From: Amorphophallus konjac
Lineage: Eukaryota > Streptophyta > Magnoliopsida > Alismatales > Araceae
Assembly (NCBI GenBank): GCA_022559845.1
Contig: CM040120.1
Coordinates: 164,716,334-164,780,333, forward strand
Reading direction: 5' to 3'
Length of the DNA: 64,000 nt
In this document: in pieces, positions 33,121 through 44,841 of the stretch
How positions within the stretch are numbered: position 1 is the stretch's first letter
Layout: each line of letters begins with the position of its first letter
Made by a program: the position numbers and the translations under genes
Notes under the pieces: generated by a model
The model's input: only the letters and a program-made list of their open reading frames with translations
Told to the model about the DNA's origin: nothing
Database searches by the model: none

Positions 33121-34742
33121 AATTTGTCATATATGGAATCCACATCATGGGTATTGGATACTGGATGTGCATCTCATATCTGTAATTCTGTGCAGGTGCT
33201 GACAAATAGAAGGCGATTTGACAAAAAGGAGATTGAACTGAGGATGGGCAATCGAGCTTTGGTTTCTGCCAAAGCTGTCGGGACTGCACGCCTCAGTTTA
33301 CCTTCAGGAGTCATTCTTGAGCTGAATGACTGTTATTATGTTCCTAATATTATTAAGAACATTATTTCAATCTCTGGCTTGTATAACATTGGATATACAT
33401 TGGCTTTTAATAGCACTGGGTGCTCTATAATGAATAATGGTTTGGTTATAGCCAATGGTTCATTAGTCAATGGTCTTTATGTATTAGATACACGTTCTAA
33501 TGTTATGCAAATTTCCAATGCTGATGAAGTGAATTCTGCATATCTATGGCATTGCAGACATGGTCATGTAGGTGAGAAAAGAGTCTCTCACTTACACTCA
33601 AATGGGTATTTGAATTCGTTCGAATATAAGCCATTTGATACCTGTGAGTCGTGTCTCATGGGGAAAATGACCAAGGCTCCCTTTGGTGGACATGGTGAGA
33701 GAGCTGTTGACCTTCTCGAGCTCATAAACTCGGATGTGTGTGGACTCATGTCCATAGAAGCAAAAGGGGGTTACCTCTATTTCATTTCTTTTATTGATGA
33801 CTTCTCTAGATATGACTATGTGTATTTAATGAGACATAAGTCACAAGCTTTTTAGAAGTTTAAGGAATATAGGAATGAAGTAGAGAAACAGACTGGCAAA
33901 AGTATTAAGGCTCTTCGATCGGATCGAGGAGGTGAATACTTAAGCCATGAATTCACTTCTTATCTTAAAGACCATGGAATAGTTTCTCAGTAGACTCCAC
34001 CGTATACACCACAGCATAATGGTGTATACGAGAGGAGAAACAGGACCTTGTTAGACATGGTCCGATCCATGATGTCTATGTCAGGACTACCCTTGTCTCT
34101 CTGGGGCTATGCATTAGAGACTGCAGCATATTTATTGAATAGGATCTCAAGTAAATCAGTTCCTCCTATACCATATGAGATATGGAAGGGCAGGAAACCA
34201 AATTTTAATTATATTAAAATTTGGGAGTGTCCTGCTCATGTAAAGAAGAACGAGAGTAATAAGCTTGACTCACGGACCGATAAGTGTAGGTTTGTGGGAT
34301 ATCCAAAGGAGACGTTTGGATATTATTTCTATCACCCTTCTGAGCAAAGGGTCTTAGTGGCCAAGAGAGCTATATTTCTGGAAAGAGAATATCTACTCCA
34401 GAAAAATAGTGGGAGCCAAATAGAATTGGATGAGGTCCAAGAACCACAACCCAAAGACACAAACTCATTAGATGAGACTGTATCGGTTGATCCTATTCAA
34501 AGTGAAACATTGACACTACGGAGATCTGGTAGACTACCGAGAGAACCTGAGAGATATGTTGGACATGTCTCAGAGGGGTCCTCTAAGGTATGTATCGATG
34601 AGGATGATGATCTTCAGTCGTACCAGGAGATGATCCATAGTGTAGACTCCGAGAAATGGCAAGAGGTAATGGATTCAGAACTCCAGTCCATGTACACCAA
34701 TAAAGTTTGAAACTTAGTTCATGTACCCGAAGGGAAGGTCCC
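33121..34742 (+). pseudogene. Element H protease, integrase and start of RT
   Basis: The Copia protease is seen as WVLDTGCASHIC near 33150. GAG-pre-integrase follows, with the zinc-binding LWHCRHGH and CESCLMGK (about 33547-33660). The integrase core has SDVCG, SDRGGEY and NGVYERRNRT (the D, D and E positions). The Copia-specific tail (KCRFVGYPKETFGYYFY) and the linker to RT (RRSGRLPREPERY) come next. Stops at about 33853 (TAG), 33991 (TAG) and 34708 (TGA for Trp) break it. The frame is cut at KVP by element I and resumes at 54306. Confidence 0.92.
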
Positions 34743-34859
34743 TGTAGCGACCCTGATAAAAGTAAGATTTTTAAATATATCAAATTAAAAAAATAAAAGA
34801 TAAGTGAATAGATGACAAAGAGCCTAAATGAGTAAATCATTAATCAAAGGAAAAAAAAA

Positions 34860-36115
34860 TATAACGCCTTTTATAAAGGCGCTGATTCAAAAGGAAACGC
34901 CTCTGTCTAAGGCGTTAATTTAAAAACGACGCCTAGACAATAGGGCGTCAAATTTCAAACGACGAAAGATAAAATCTAGGAAAGGAAATGAAACGCCCTC
35001 TACATGGGCGCGTTTTACATAAGCAACGACGCTAGACAAGGCGTCAATTTAAATTTGACACCCTCGCTTAAGACGTTAATTCAGTTCGAGTTTCGTTCGA
35101 CCCAGGAGTCTATCCAGGGCAAGTTATAGATAACTACGTCGAGGGAAGGATATAGTAAGGACTCTATCAAGGGAATACTACCCTTAATCAAATTCTAACT
35201 CTAATAGGATGCCCAAAATCCTATAAAAAACCATGTCCGATCAAACCCTAAAGCTGTTGCTGCTGCGTGAAGAACAGGTGGTTCTTCGTACAGTTTTCTT
35301 CCTCTGTCCATAATTCTTAGTCATGAAGGATACTAATATTCTTCATGTGTTTTGTAGGTTGACGTGCTGAAGAACGAAGGGTCTTCATCATCGTCTACAT
35401 CTTCTTCAAACTACCGAAGTGTCGGAGGAGTTTTTCCTTATCATCTTCCTCTGCTTCCGGAAGATCAGAGCATCGTTATTATTGAACCTTCATCCGTTCG
35501 TCGGTCAAAATCTTCTTAAAGGTAGGTTTTCTCAAGGACTGTAGCCCAAACTAGCCTAATAATGATTATAACATCATCTGTTAATACATGCATATAGATT
35601 TTATGCGTTTCTGTAAAGTTTTTGAAGGAAGCGTCCCTGTCAAGGGTGCTAATTTAAAAGAAACGACCACGACTAGGTCGTCAACTCCATATTTGACGCC
35701 CTTCACACGGACGTCAATTTCTCTTAATTAATAAATGCCATGTTTAAAATTATATATCTATTCAAACATGATTCTAAATTAATGCATGATCAATCTTTTG
35801 TAATCCTGCTATTTTTCCTGCCACGATCATGTACCCTGTTTCCTGAAATTTTATTATCTAAAAATTGGTAAATTCCTGAATTCACGACCTTGTCCAGGTC
35901 GTCTCATGTTTAACTGACGCCCCCGACCAGGGCACATATTGAAGAGACACGCCCCTGTCCAGGGCGCGTTTCTGTTAAAAATTCCAGATTATTAATATTC
36001 TGTAAATTAGAAATATTGAAAGGACGACTTCTATGTATGTCGTCAAATGTATTATAAACGCCCCTGATTAAGGCGTTAATTTCATGAAAAACGGCTTTAC
36101 CAAAGTCGCTATTTT
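34860..36115. repeat. Arrays of short inverted repeats in the LTR of I
   Basis: At least a dozen stem-loops in three groups. Examples: CGCCTTT (34865-34871) with AAAGGCG (34875-34881); AACGCC (34896-34901) with GGCGTT (34911-34916); an ACGACC/AGGTCGT unit near 35890; an AACGCC/GGCGTTAATT unit near 36060. The arms are GC-core, loops are about 3-12 bases, and spacers are A/T-rich. The same arrays recur in the 3' LTR. Confidence 0.85.
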
Positions 36116-36488
36116 TCTGCATTACTGTTTCACTAATTATTGTTAACCGAGAGCTTCATTATATATATATATCGGCACTATATTCCAGTCCGTGAATATA
36201 GTCCCATGTTTCATGATGTTTTATCGCACTACCCTCAATTCTCATTGACATACAAGCTCTCCATTAGACATTCCGTTCCTTTGGACTAGCGAGTTAGTCA
36301 TAGAGACCTTCGTAAGTCTCCTCGCAGCCTTGGATTCCCTCAAGGCCGACTGAGCTGGTTGTACCATAAAAACCTATTACACTATTTTGCCATGTCACTC
36401 TAAAGAAACATGGTATACCGGCCCTCATGTTATGCAAAGTGTGTATCATGAGAATTCTCTTAATGGGATGAGGTTATCATGCCATTTG

Positions 36489-36650
36489 ATGCTGTTCTTG
36501 TAAACCCCAATTCTATATCAACATTGTTATGCTGTTCTTGTAAACCCCAATTCTATATTCAACATGATGTTCTTGTGGACCTCAATTCTATATTAAGAAT
36601 GAGGACGTCTTGCCATTGATGTGCTGTTCATGTGGACCTCAATTCTATAT
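36489..36650 (+). repeat. Fourfold short tandem repeat in the LTR of I
   Basis: Four diverged copies of ATGCTGTTCTTGTAAACCCC-like units ending CAATTCTATAT, starting at about 36489, 36529, 36563 and 36618. Also present at 53149-53310 in the 3' LTR. Confidence 0.88.
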
Positions 36651-37652
36651 AAAGAGTGTCCATACTTGCTTGTCATGGTACCCAAGTTAGGGAACCAATT
36701 CCACCTAGTTTTATCGATAATCGTGATTGTACCGTTATTATCGCCATTCTATGTCAAGTGTCATATTTTTGGACTCTACTCTAGTTTACCCTACATATCT
36801 ACAAGCTTATTTCTTGAAATTCCATATTGGCTATAAACAAAAGTGGATGTTAAAATACATGATTAATGCCTGCGCATATAGGGCCCGATCTGGTCCTGGG
36901 AGGAGCACCCGAAAGTACTTGTGCCCATGGGAGTTGATTGATCACGGTATTGGCATTATACCGAAGTGCATGACTAGCTTGATTGAACATTCCACAAATC
37001 TTGTACTTGTACTTGACTTGATATTACATGACTTGCGTGGCCCGAGAAAGGGTAATTTCATACTTACTTGACTTGAAACAAAATAGCCAAATTCCAACAT
37101 AACATGATGAGTTTACTCGCTTGAATATCTTGATATCTTTCGATATAAGTTCTTGAAAGTTCATGACTAGTTCCTCTTGCTATCTTATTGTTATACACTC
37201 TCTCTCTATCTTGTCGTTTTATACGAGCATGCATAGCTATAGTGCATTCATGAAAGATGTGATTACTTAAACCCATTGCTAGTTCTTGAGATATAATTTC
37301 CTACTGAGCGTTCGCTCACTTAGTGTTTCCCTACTTTTCAGGTAAGTCCGACGAAGAGAGAACTCAAACGGATGGGGAAAATCAAGAGTGAAAGAGATAG
37401 AGCTTCTTCCGTGTTACCTAGTCTTTTTCATATTTTCTTGAGTCAACCTTGTATTTTTCTTTTATTTTAGTTAGTACTTCAAGGTTTGTAATAGACATAT
37501 TCTTATTAAAGGAATTAATGGACTGGGTTATCTTTACTTTCGCGCATCTCTGATTTTGGTGTCGAATATACTAATACTCTGATTGACATGATTGATATAA
37601 ACTCGTCGCGCATCTCCGGGTTCCTTCCGCGCTCGGGGCGTGACAGTTTTTG

Positions 37653-37670
37653 TGGTATCAGAGCCTAGGG
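37653..37670 (+). other. Element I primer binding site
   Basis: TGGTATCAGAGCCTAGGG, seven bases after the LTR end; initiator Met tRNA type. Confidence 0.88.
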
Positions 37671-37809
37671 TATTCAATTCTAGGAAAACCCAAGTCCAAG
37701 GATAGGTTCAAACCTTTAACCAGTGAGATTGGGTAGAACCATGGGTTGAGTTAACTTAAAAGCCCTTAACGCGAGTATATACTAAAATAGTTGTTGTAAT
37801 TGTTGGACG

Positions 37810-39186
37810 ATGGCTGCCGAACGTGCTCAGTGGCGTAACATGCAGCGTACACTTCAAGGCATGACTCAAGTGCTGCAACAAGTAGCACAGGGAGGTGCAC
37901 AACGAGCCGGAAGTCTCCACCAAGTCTTCAAGAACATGAACCCTCCCAAATTCATGGGTTCTACTGATCCGGATGACGCAGAGCACTGGATCAGGGAGAC
38001 GGAACGTATATTCCGTGTTATGCAGTGAACGGATCAAGATAAAGTCTTATTAGCTACCTTTCAGTTGGAAAGGGATGCCCGATGTTGGTGGGAATCGATA
38101 GAGGCTACTTTAAATCAAGACCAAGTTACTTGGGAAGAATTCGTTGAACATTTCAACGCTAAATATTTTTCGGACCGAGTCCAAGAAAAGAAAGCTACCG
38201 AATTTGCCGCACTCAAGCAACGGTCATTATCGGTGGCGGAGTACGAGGCACAATTCTCTAGATTGTCTCGGTATGCTAAGCACTTAGTTAGCACCGAGAA
38301 GATGAAAGCTAGGAGGTTCCTTAATGGGCTCAGGCCCCAATATATTACCCAGCTGGTGCCAATGGATATTCAGGTCTACTCAGAGATAGTACGCCGAGCT
38401 CAATTGTTAGAAGATGCCACGGAGCTATCAGATAGAATCCGTGGGAAGGATAAGAAGGAACAAGTTACAAGTTCGGGTTCCTTTAAACCCAACTTCAAGA
38501 AGAGGCCAAGCACTGGAGGTACTTCTTCTCAAGACCAAAAATTTAAGAAGACCAAGCCCTTCTCTATCACTACTACACCTTCGAATATAATATGCAAGCA
38601 TTGTGACAAGGCTGGTCATAAAGTTGAAGAGTGCTGGAGGAAACTTGGAGCATGTCTCCGTTGCGGGAGCCGTGAGCATCGGATTCCCGATTGCCCATTA
38701 CTTAATGATCAAACCAGTGACGGAAAGCGCCCGGTGACCAAGAACGCTCGTTTTCACGCAATTAAAGAGACCGAAGAAGAAGAAGGCGGACTAGTAGAAG
38801 GTACACTGAAAGTTTGTTCCAAGTATGCACATGTCTTATTTGATACGGGTGCATCACATTCTTTTATTTCTAAGAAGTTTGCTAACCCCCTACCTATGGA
38901 ACCGGAATGGATGAAAATAATTTTATCTACTCCTCTCGGAAACGAAACCGATATTACTCACCATTATCAAAACTGTGAAGTCTTGGTGAAAGGAAGAAAT
39001 CTTCCTATCGATCTCATATGTTTAGATCTAAAGGAGTATGATGTCATATTAGGAGCGGATTGGTTATCCAAATATCAGGCAACAGTCGATTGCCGCAATA
39101 GCAAGGTTACTTTCAAGGACTTTCCCGAACTAGTCTATTCTAGCCCTAAGAGTCGGAGCGAGTCACCTCTTATTTCGGCTCTCTGA
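37810..39186 (+). pseudogene. Element I Gag and protease
   Basis: Starts at ATG 37810 (MAAERAQW) and runs in one frame to the stop at 39184-39186, except for a TGA at 38026-38028. The capsid block has WIRETERIFRVM, ARCWWESIEATL, WEEFVEHFNAKYF and FLNGLRPQY. Two CCHC zinc knuckles follow at residues about 177 and 197 of the second open part (CKHCDKAGHKVEEC, CLRCGSREHRIPDC). Retropepsin follows with LFDTGASHSFIS (catalytic Asp at about 38842) and DVILGADWL. The stop at 39184 separates it from RT; whether this was a normal readthrough site or a mutation cannot be told. Confidence 0.93.
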
Positions 39187-41247
39187 GCTAGCAAGCTAAT
39201 AAGGAAAGGATGTGTATCTTTCCTTGCATTTGTCACGATTAAGGAGGCTCAGGAGACTAAGATAGAAGATATCCCAGTTGTGCAAGAATTTCCGGATGTG
39301 TTTCTAGAGGAATTGCTTGGATTACCCCCGCAAAGAGAAGTGGCCTTCACCATCGATTTAGTTCCTGGTGCGGGTCCCGTATCTAAGACACCTTACAGAA
39401 TGTCCCCTGCTGAACTCAAGGAGTTAAAGGAGCAATTGATGGAACTCATTAAGAAAGGATTCATTAGACCGAGTACTTCCCCGTGGGGAGCGCCTGTATT
39501 ATTTGTAAAGAAGAAAGATGGATCCATGAGGTTATGCATCGACTATCGACAGTTGAATCATCTCACTATCAAGAACAAGTATCCACTGTCGAGAATCGAT
39601 GAGTTGTTCGATCAAATTTCAGGATCCAAGTACTTTTCCAAAATTGATCTTAGGTCGGGATATCATCAGTTAAGAATCAAGGATGAGGACATTCATAAGA
39701 CTGCATTCAGAAGCAGGTACGACCATTATGAATTTGTTGTTATGCCTTTTGGACTAACAAATGCCCTTGCTGCCTTTATGCAGTTAATGAATAGTATATT
39801 CAGGCCTTATTTGGATCAATTCGTGGTGGTCTTTATCGATGATATATTGATTTATTCCGAGACCAAGGCAGAGCATGAGGAGCATTTAAGGATTGCATTA
39901 CAAATATTAAGGGCAAACCAATTATACGCAAAACTCAGCAAGTGTGAATTCTGGCTTGAGGAAGTAACTTTTCTCGGACATGTTATATCGAAGGATGGCT
40001 TATCAGTAGATCCATCAAAAGTTGAAGCTGTAAGAAATTGGGAAAGACCGGCCAATGCTAGCGAGATCCGAAGTTTCTTAGGTCTTGCCGGCTATTACAG
40101 GAGATTCATCAAAGACTTTTCTAAGATCGCCGTACCACTTACGAGGTTAACTCGCAAGGAGATCCGTTACGAATGGAGTGAGGAATGTGAAAGAAGCTTC
40201 CAAACTCTCAAGGATCATCTTACTACAGCTCCTGTCTTAGCATTACCAATGGAAGGAGAGAAATTCGAGGTATACACTGATGCTTCTGGCATTGGCCTCG
40301 GATGTGTTCTAATGCAACAAGGAAAGGTTATAGCTTACTCTTCTCGTCAATTAAAGAAGCATGAAGAGAACTACCCCGTCCATGACTTAGAATTAGCCGC
40401 GGTAGTATTTGCACTCAAAATATGGAGACATTATCTTTATGGAGTACAGTTTACTGTATACTCTGATCACAAGAGTCTCAAGTATCTCTTTTCACAAAAG
40501 GAACTAAATATGAGGCAAAGACGTTGGCTAGAATATCTCAAGGACTTCGACTTCAATATACAATATCATCCCGGAAAGGGTAATCATGTAGCAGATGCCC
40601 TTAGTCGAAAGCCGAGAGCACTGTTAGCCAATTATATGATTCAAGAATGGAAGTTGCTGGAGCAATTCTCTGAATTCAATATAAGCGTGGACACAGACTT
40701 TCAATGTGTCACATTGTCACATATAAGCATTCAGCCAGACCTATTAACTGAAATACAAGCACTTCAGGATAATGACCCAATATTAGTGGAAATCAAGGGC
40801 AAACTGGAAGGACAATCTGATTTCCAAATAACTTGTGAAGGAAGATTAATGTTCAGGAATAGAACTTGCATACCGGATTGTCCCGAGTTAAAGAAGAAGA
40901 TATTAGATGAAGCTCATAGATCAAGGTACACGATTCATCCTGGATCTACCAAAATGTACCAAGATGTGAAGAGGAATTTTTGGTGGCCCAACATGAAAAG
41001 GGAAATAGCGAACTACGTGTCGCGCTGTCTCACATGCCAACAAGTCAAGGCGGAACACCAAAAGCCTGCTGGAAAATTACATCCTCTAGATATTCCCAAA
41101 TGGAAGTGGGAGAATATTATCATGGATTTCATTATGGGTTTATCTAAATCAAAAGGAGGACATGATGGAATATGGGTTATCATTGACCGATTGACTAAAT
41201 CGGCACATTTCTTGCCAATAAAGAGCCGATGGACAGTTGATGTTTTG
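39187..41247 (+). pseudogene. Element I reverse transcriptase, RNase H and integrase (first part)
   Basis: An open stretch of 669 codons from ATG 39280, with the reading frame extending upstream to 39187. [44 protein letters not shown] and catalytic FIDDILIYS (first Asp at about 39838). RNase [34 protein letters not shown]. Integrase: [10 protein letters not shown] and CLTCQQVK (zinc module), then [16 protein letters not shown]. The catalytic residues of RT and RNase H appear intact, so this was recently functional. Cut at WTVDVL by the LTR of J. Confidence 0.95.
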
Positions 41248-44200
41248 TGTAGCGACCCGGATTCCAGATACCCGGTGCACCCGGTATAAATACCGAATAC
41301 ACGTGATACCACATGGGACCCGCGAGGCCTCCCAAGCGTGGGAAAGCGCCGAAGGGATAAAAGGCATGTGTAGAGTACATTGAAGCCACAGAGATACAAC
41401 AGTAAGCAAGTAAATTTCATTAGATTGGATTGCTAAAGTAGCAGAAATAAAATTACAGCTTCATTAATAAATTCCACAATTACAATTAAACACAGAGTCC
41501 AGCCCAAAGGAAAGACAACGAGTCTAGCACAGTACAGTACGACAGAAAGAAACGTACACAGAAGTCGGGAGAAGCCCGACGTAGGTACGGCTGGCAGCTA
41601 CAACAGCGAAAGAGCGCTCCACCAAGAACAGCAGAGGCAGACGGCGAAACCCACCTGAAAAGCAGCAGGGGTGAGTCTCAACAGAAACTCAGTAGGGGTC
41701 ACGCAGGAGAGGGTGAGAACCCGCACCAAACAAGCGGCTACCGAACTAACCTCGGCACCCCAAACTACTCCAAACAAAAGGCAACAGATGGATGACCCCA
41801 AACTCACACAGAAGGGTACATCAGTCTGTCAACCAGCCCCAAACAATCCAGGTCTAGACAAGACCTAGACAGACGCCAAACAAACGCGTACACGACCGGA
41901 AACATTGTGCACACAGCCCCATGCACGAACAGAACACCGTGCGGACAAAAAAACACTGACCCCAAGTACAGCCACGAACGGGCAACTCGCAAAGGTCACA
42001 ACGCGCAAGAAAACGCGAAGAACTATGCGTCACGTGACGGAAGCACCCCCTTACAAAGCCAGCTGCGTCCACTGACGTCTTACGCCGCACCTCAAGTGTC
42101 TCACCTACAGTACTGCTGTAACAACAGCAGAGATGTAGACACCAGCTGAACCAAGCAGGAACAACAAAACAAGTAACTAGTCAGGGTCACGCCCGTCGAC
42201 GTAAGTCCTCAGTCCCTGACCACGTGTGCACACACTGGCTCTAGCCCAAAGCCAGGTCCTCTAGCTAGTATTCTCCCTCGGCAGGACGCTACCGTCTGGC
42301 CAGGAGCCCGCGGAACCAGCTACAACCGCTCAATGGGAAACACTCCTCTGCTTTCCGCAAGCAGGACGGCACTCAACAGACCTTAGAGCAACAACAAGTG
42401 GAGGCTTCACACGACACAGAAGCTCAAAACACAAGTGCCGAAGTACTAACGGGCAACCACACCCCTCAACACGTACTTCGAGGCACCAAATGGCAGCATC
42501 GCCACTGCCGACAACTCAGGACAAGCAACTAGACCTCCCACGTAACGATCCTGAGTCAAACGACTCAAAGGCCAGATCGTCACAACAGCGGGACAAGCCG
42601 CCAATCGGTCTAATCCTAGGCCAAAGAAACCACGCTCCGCAGAAAACAACACACGGAGACCCGAGGGAAGCACCAAGAACCCTCAGCACAGCTGGACACG
42701 TAAACCGAGGTAAAACAACACCTCGAAGCATCCAGAAGCAGTGTCTCGGACAGGACCGAACCGCCAAGACACGCACAAACAAGGTCACATGTCAACCACT
42801 GGGTCAAACCGGGTTGACCTGAACCAAACAATAACAGCATACAAGAGTAGGATCAAGAGTCCTACCACAAGTAAGAAGACTCCTGGCTACCTCACAACGT
42901 AGTCTTAACCCTCATAGGACATCAAGAGACATCCACGGGACAACGGGCAGACCACTAGGCCAAGCCAAGACACGTAGAATCATCGGGCGGAAAACCAAGG
43001 CACAAAGGAAGTAACGCACAGGCCCTAGACCGTTATTAGCAAGTGACGGTCTAGCTCAGGGGCGTTATTTCCCAAACGATGGACGGACACGGGCCGTCAC
43101 ACACCACCCTGATAACCTACAAAACCACACAAAAGCCAAGTAACGCACGGGACCAGGGGCGTTACAAGCAAACGACGCACAGGATCCCCACCGTCACATC
43201 CAACGGTGCAGCAAACCCAAACCAACGAGAAGTAACGCACAACGCCAGGTGCGTTACAACCAAACGACGCGGCAGGAGAGGGCCGTCAGAGACAAACGAC
43301 GCGCAGGGGCCTATCCGTTACATCCAACGGCATAGCCACCCTCAACCCAACACGACAGAAAACGACGGACGGAGGCATGCGCGTTACTCACAAACGACGC
43401 ACGGGGTCTCCATCGTCACTTCCAACGGTGCAGCCACCTAACCTCGTCCACACAGAATGTAACGGCCAGGGGCAGGCGCGTTACACTCAAACAACGCACA
43501 AGGGCTCGACCGTTAGAGGCCACGCCTCAACGAGTCAGACGTCAGTCAACGGAAAGTAACGGCCTGGGCAAGGCGCGTTATTTCCATCTAACGCGCTGGG
43601 TCAAGCGCGTTAGACCAACCGACTAAACCCCAAAGGAAAACGACGAAAGCAAAGTAACGGCCAGTCACTGGCGCGTTACACGGGAATGACGCACCACCCT
43701 CGGGCCGTCACTCACCCAGAAGCAAAAGAGCTCAAAACAACACAGACCAAACGACGGTCAGTCGTAGGGCCGCTAAATCAAGTAACGGTCGCTGGCATGA
43801 CCGCCACTTCGGTTACGGCGGGAAAACATAGGAATGGCCGGATCGGCCCATTCCACGCCCCATTCACGCCGAAACGCAGGGGAAACACATCGCAACGACA
43901 AAATACAACGCCAAGGGGCTCCAAACCCCACATGCAACATGAAAAACACAAGATCCGGGCGATTTAGACAAATCCACCCAAAATGGGTCACCGAGGTTCC
44001 CGGGCTTCTACCGGCCTCGAATGAACACCAAATCGCACGAAATCAACGCGGATGGGATTCTAACATCCCCGCGGTCATTTAGAAACTAACTACGCCGCAA
44101 ATGGTCACCGTTTACCGGCCGACCCTAAAAACCACGAAAATCACGGTTTAGGCAAAACAAGCCCAAACACACTCGTTTCCTAGCCGAACGTCGTGCAATG

Positions 44201-44827
44201 GCAGGGAAAACGAAGATGGAGAAGCAAGGATCCGTCACCCTACCTCCACCGAAGAAACCGTGCCCCGAAGGGACTAAACCACGCCGAAAACCACTCGCGA
44301 ACTGATTTCACCGGCTTTGAATCCACCGTACGGGATCGCGCCAGAATCGATCCGATCCTCGCTCCATCGCGCATCCAACCAGCTCCACGGCTTCACCGCC
44401 TCGCCCACCTATTCCTCCGTCTGCAGCCGGAGCCGAAAAGGGGAGAGAACGAGAGAGAACGGGAGAGAGGGAGATGGTCGCGCGAATGAGAAGGAGAGAG
44501 AAAGAGAAAAGAAAAAAGAAAGAAATTAGGAAATTTTCCTAATTTCCGAAAATTCTGAAAATGCGCCGAAAATGCACAAATTTAGAAAAATACGCAAAAA
44601 TAGGCGAAACGACCGGCTCGACGAGTACATCGTCGCTGTAGCATCCACGAGCTCGAGAATTGACAAACAAACTCACCGTAGGGTTCCGTAACTAGTACGT
44701 GAGAAAAACCCACATGGCTCGTCAAACTCAACTCGGAAGCCACGAAAGCGAACCGAAACTCAACGAAACCAATCCGAAACAGACCCGAAAGATCCAACAA
44801 AGATCCAACAAGATCCAGGGCATTACA
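41248..44827 (-). repeat. Element J 3' LTR
   Basis: 3580 bp. On the plus strand it runs from TGTAGCGACCCGG to CCAGGGCATTACA. It holds the inverted-repeat array at 43030-43820 and a purine-rich stretch (44440-44525). Open frames here are short and match no family. Confidence 0.95.
43030..43820. repeat. Array of about 17 short inverted repeats in the left LTR of J
   Basis: Units every 30-50 bases with GTAACG...CGTTAC or ACGACG...CGTC arms. Perfect examples: GTAACGC 43140-43146 with 43159-43165; GTAACGCAC 43232-43240 with 43249-43257 (9 bp); CTAACGCGCT 43588-43597 with 43604-43613 (10 bp, 6 base loop). Imperfect units lie between them. The unit bodies differ, so this is not a simple tandem repeat. 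Confidence 0.9.
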
Positions 44828-44841
44828 TCCTCCCCTCCTTT
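44828..44841 (-). other. Element J polypurine tract
   Basis: AAAGGAGGGGAGGA on the minus strand, directly before the LTR TG. Confidence 0.85.

Larger units (their letters stand above)
34743..37645 (+). repeat. Element I 5' LTR
   Basis: 2903 bp, TG...CA. It contains inverted-repeat arrays (34860-35085, 35625-35725, 35880-36115), a fourfold repeat at 36489-36650, and homology in reverse to solo LTR D. No ORF of note. Confidence 0.94.

Noticed and set aside
43030..43820. A CRISPR-like array in the LTRs of J
   Set aside because: Units are inverted repeats with variable arms and spacing, not identical direct repeats with unique spacers, and the context is a plant retrotransposon.
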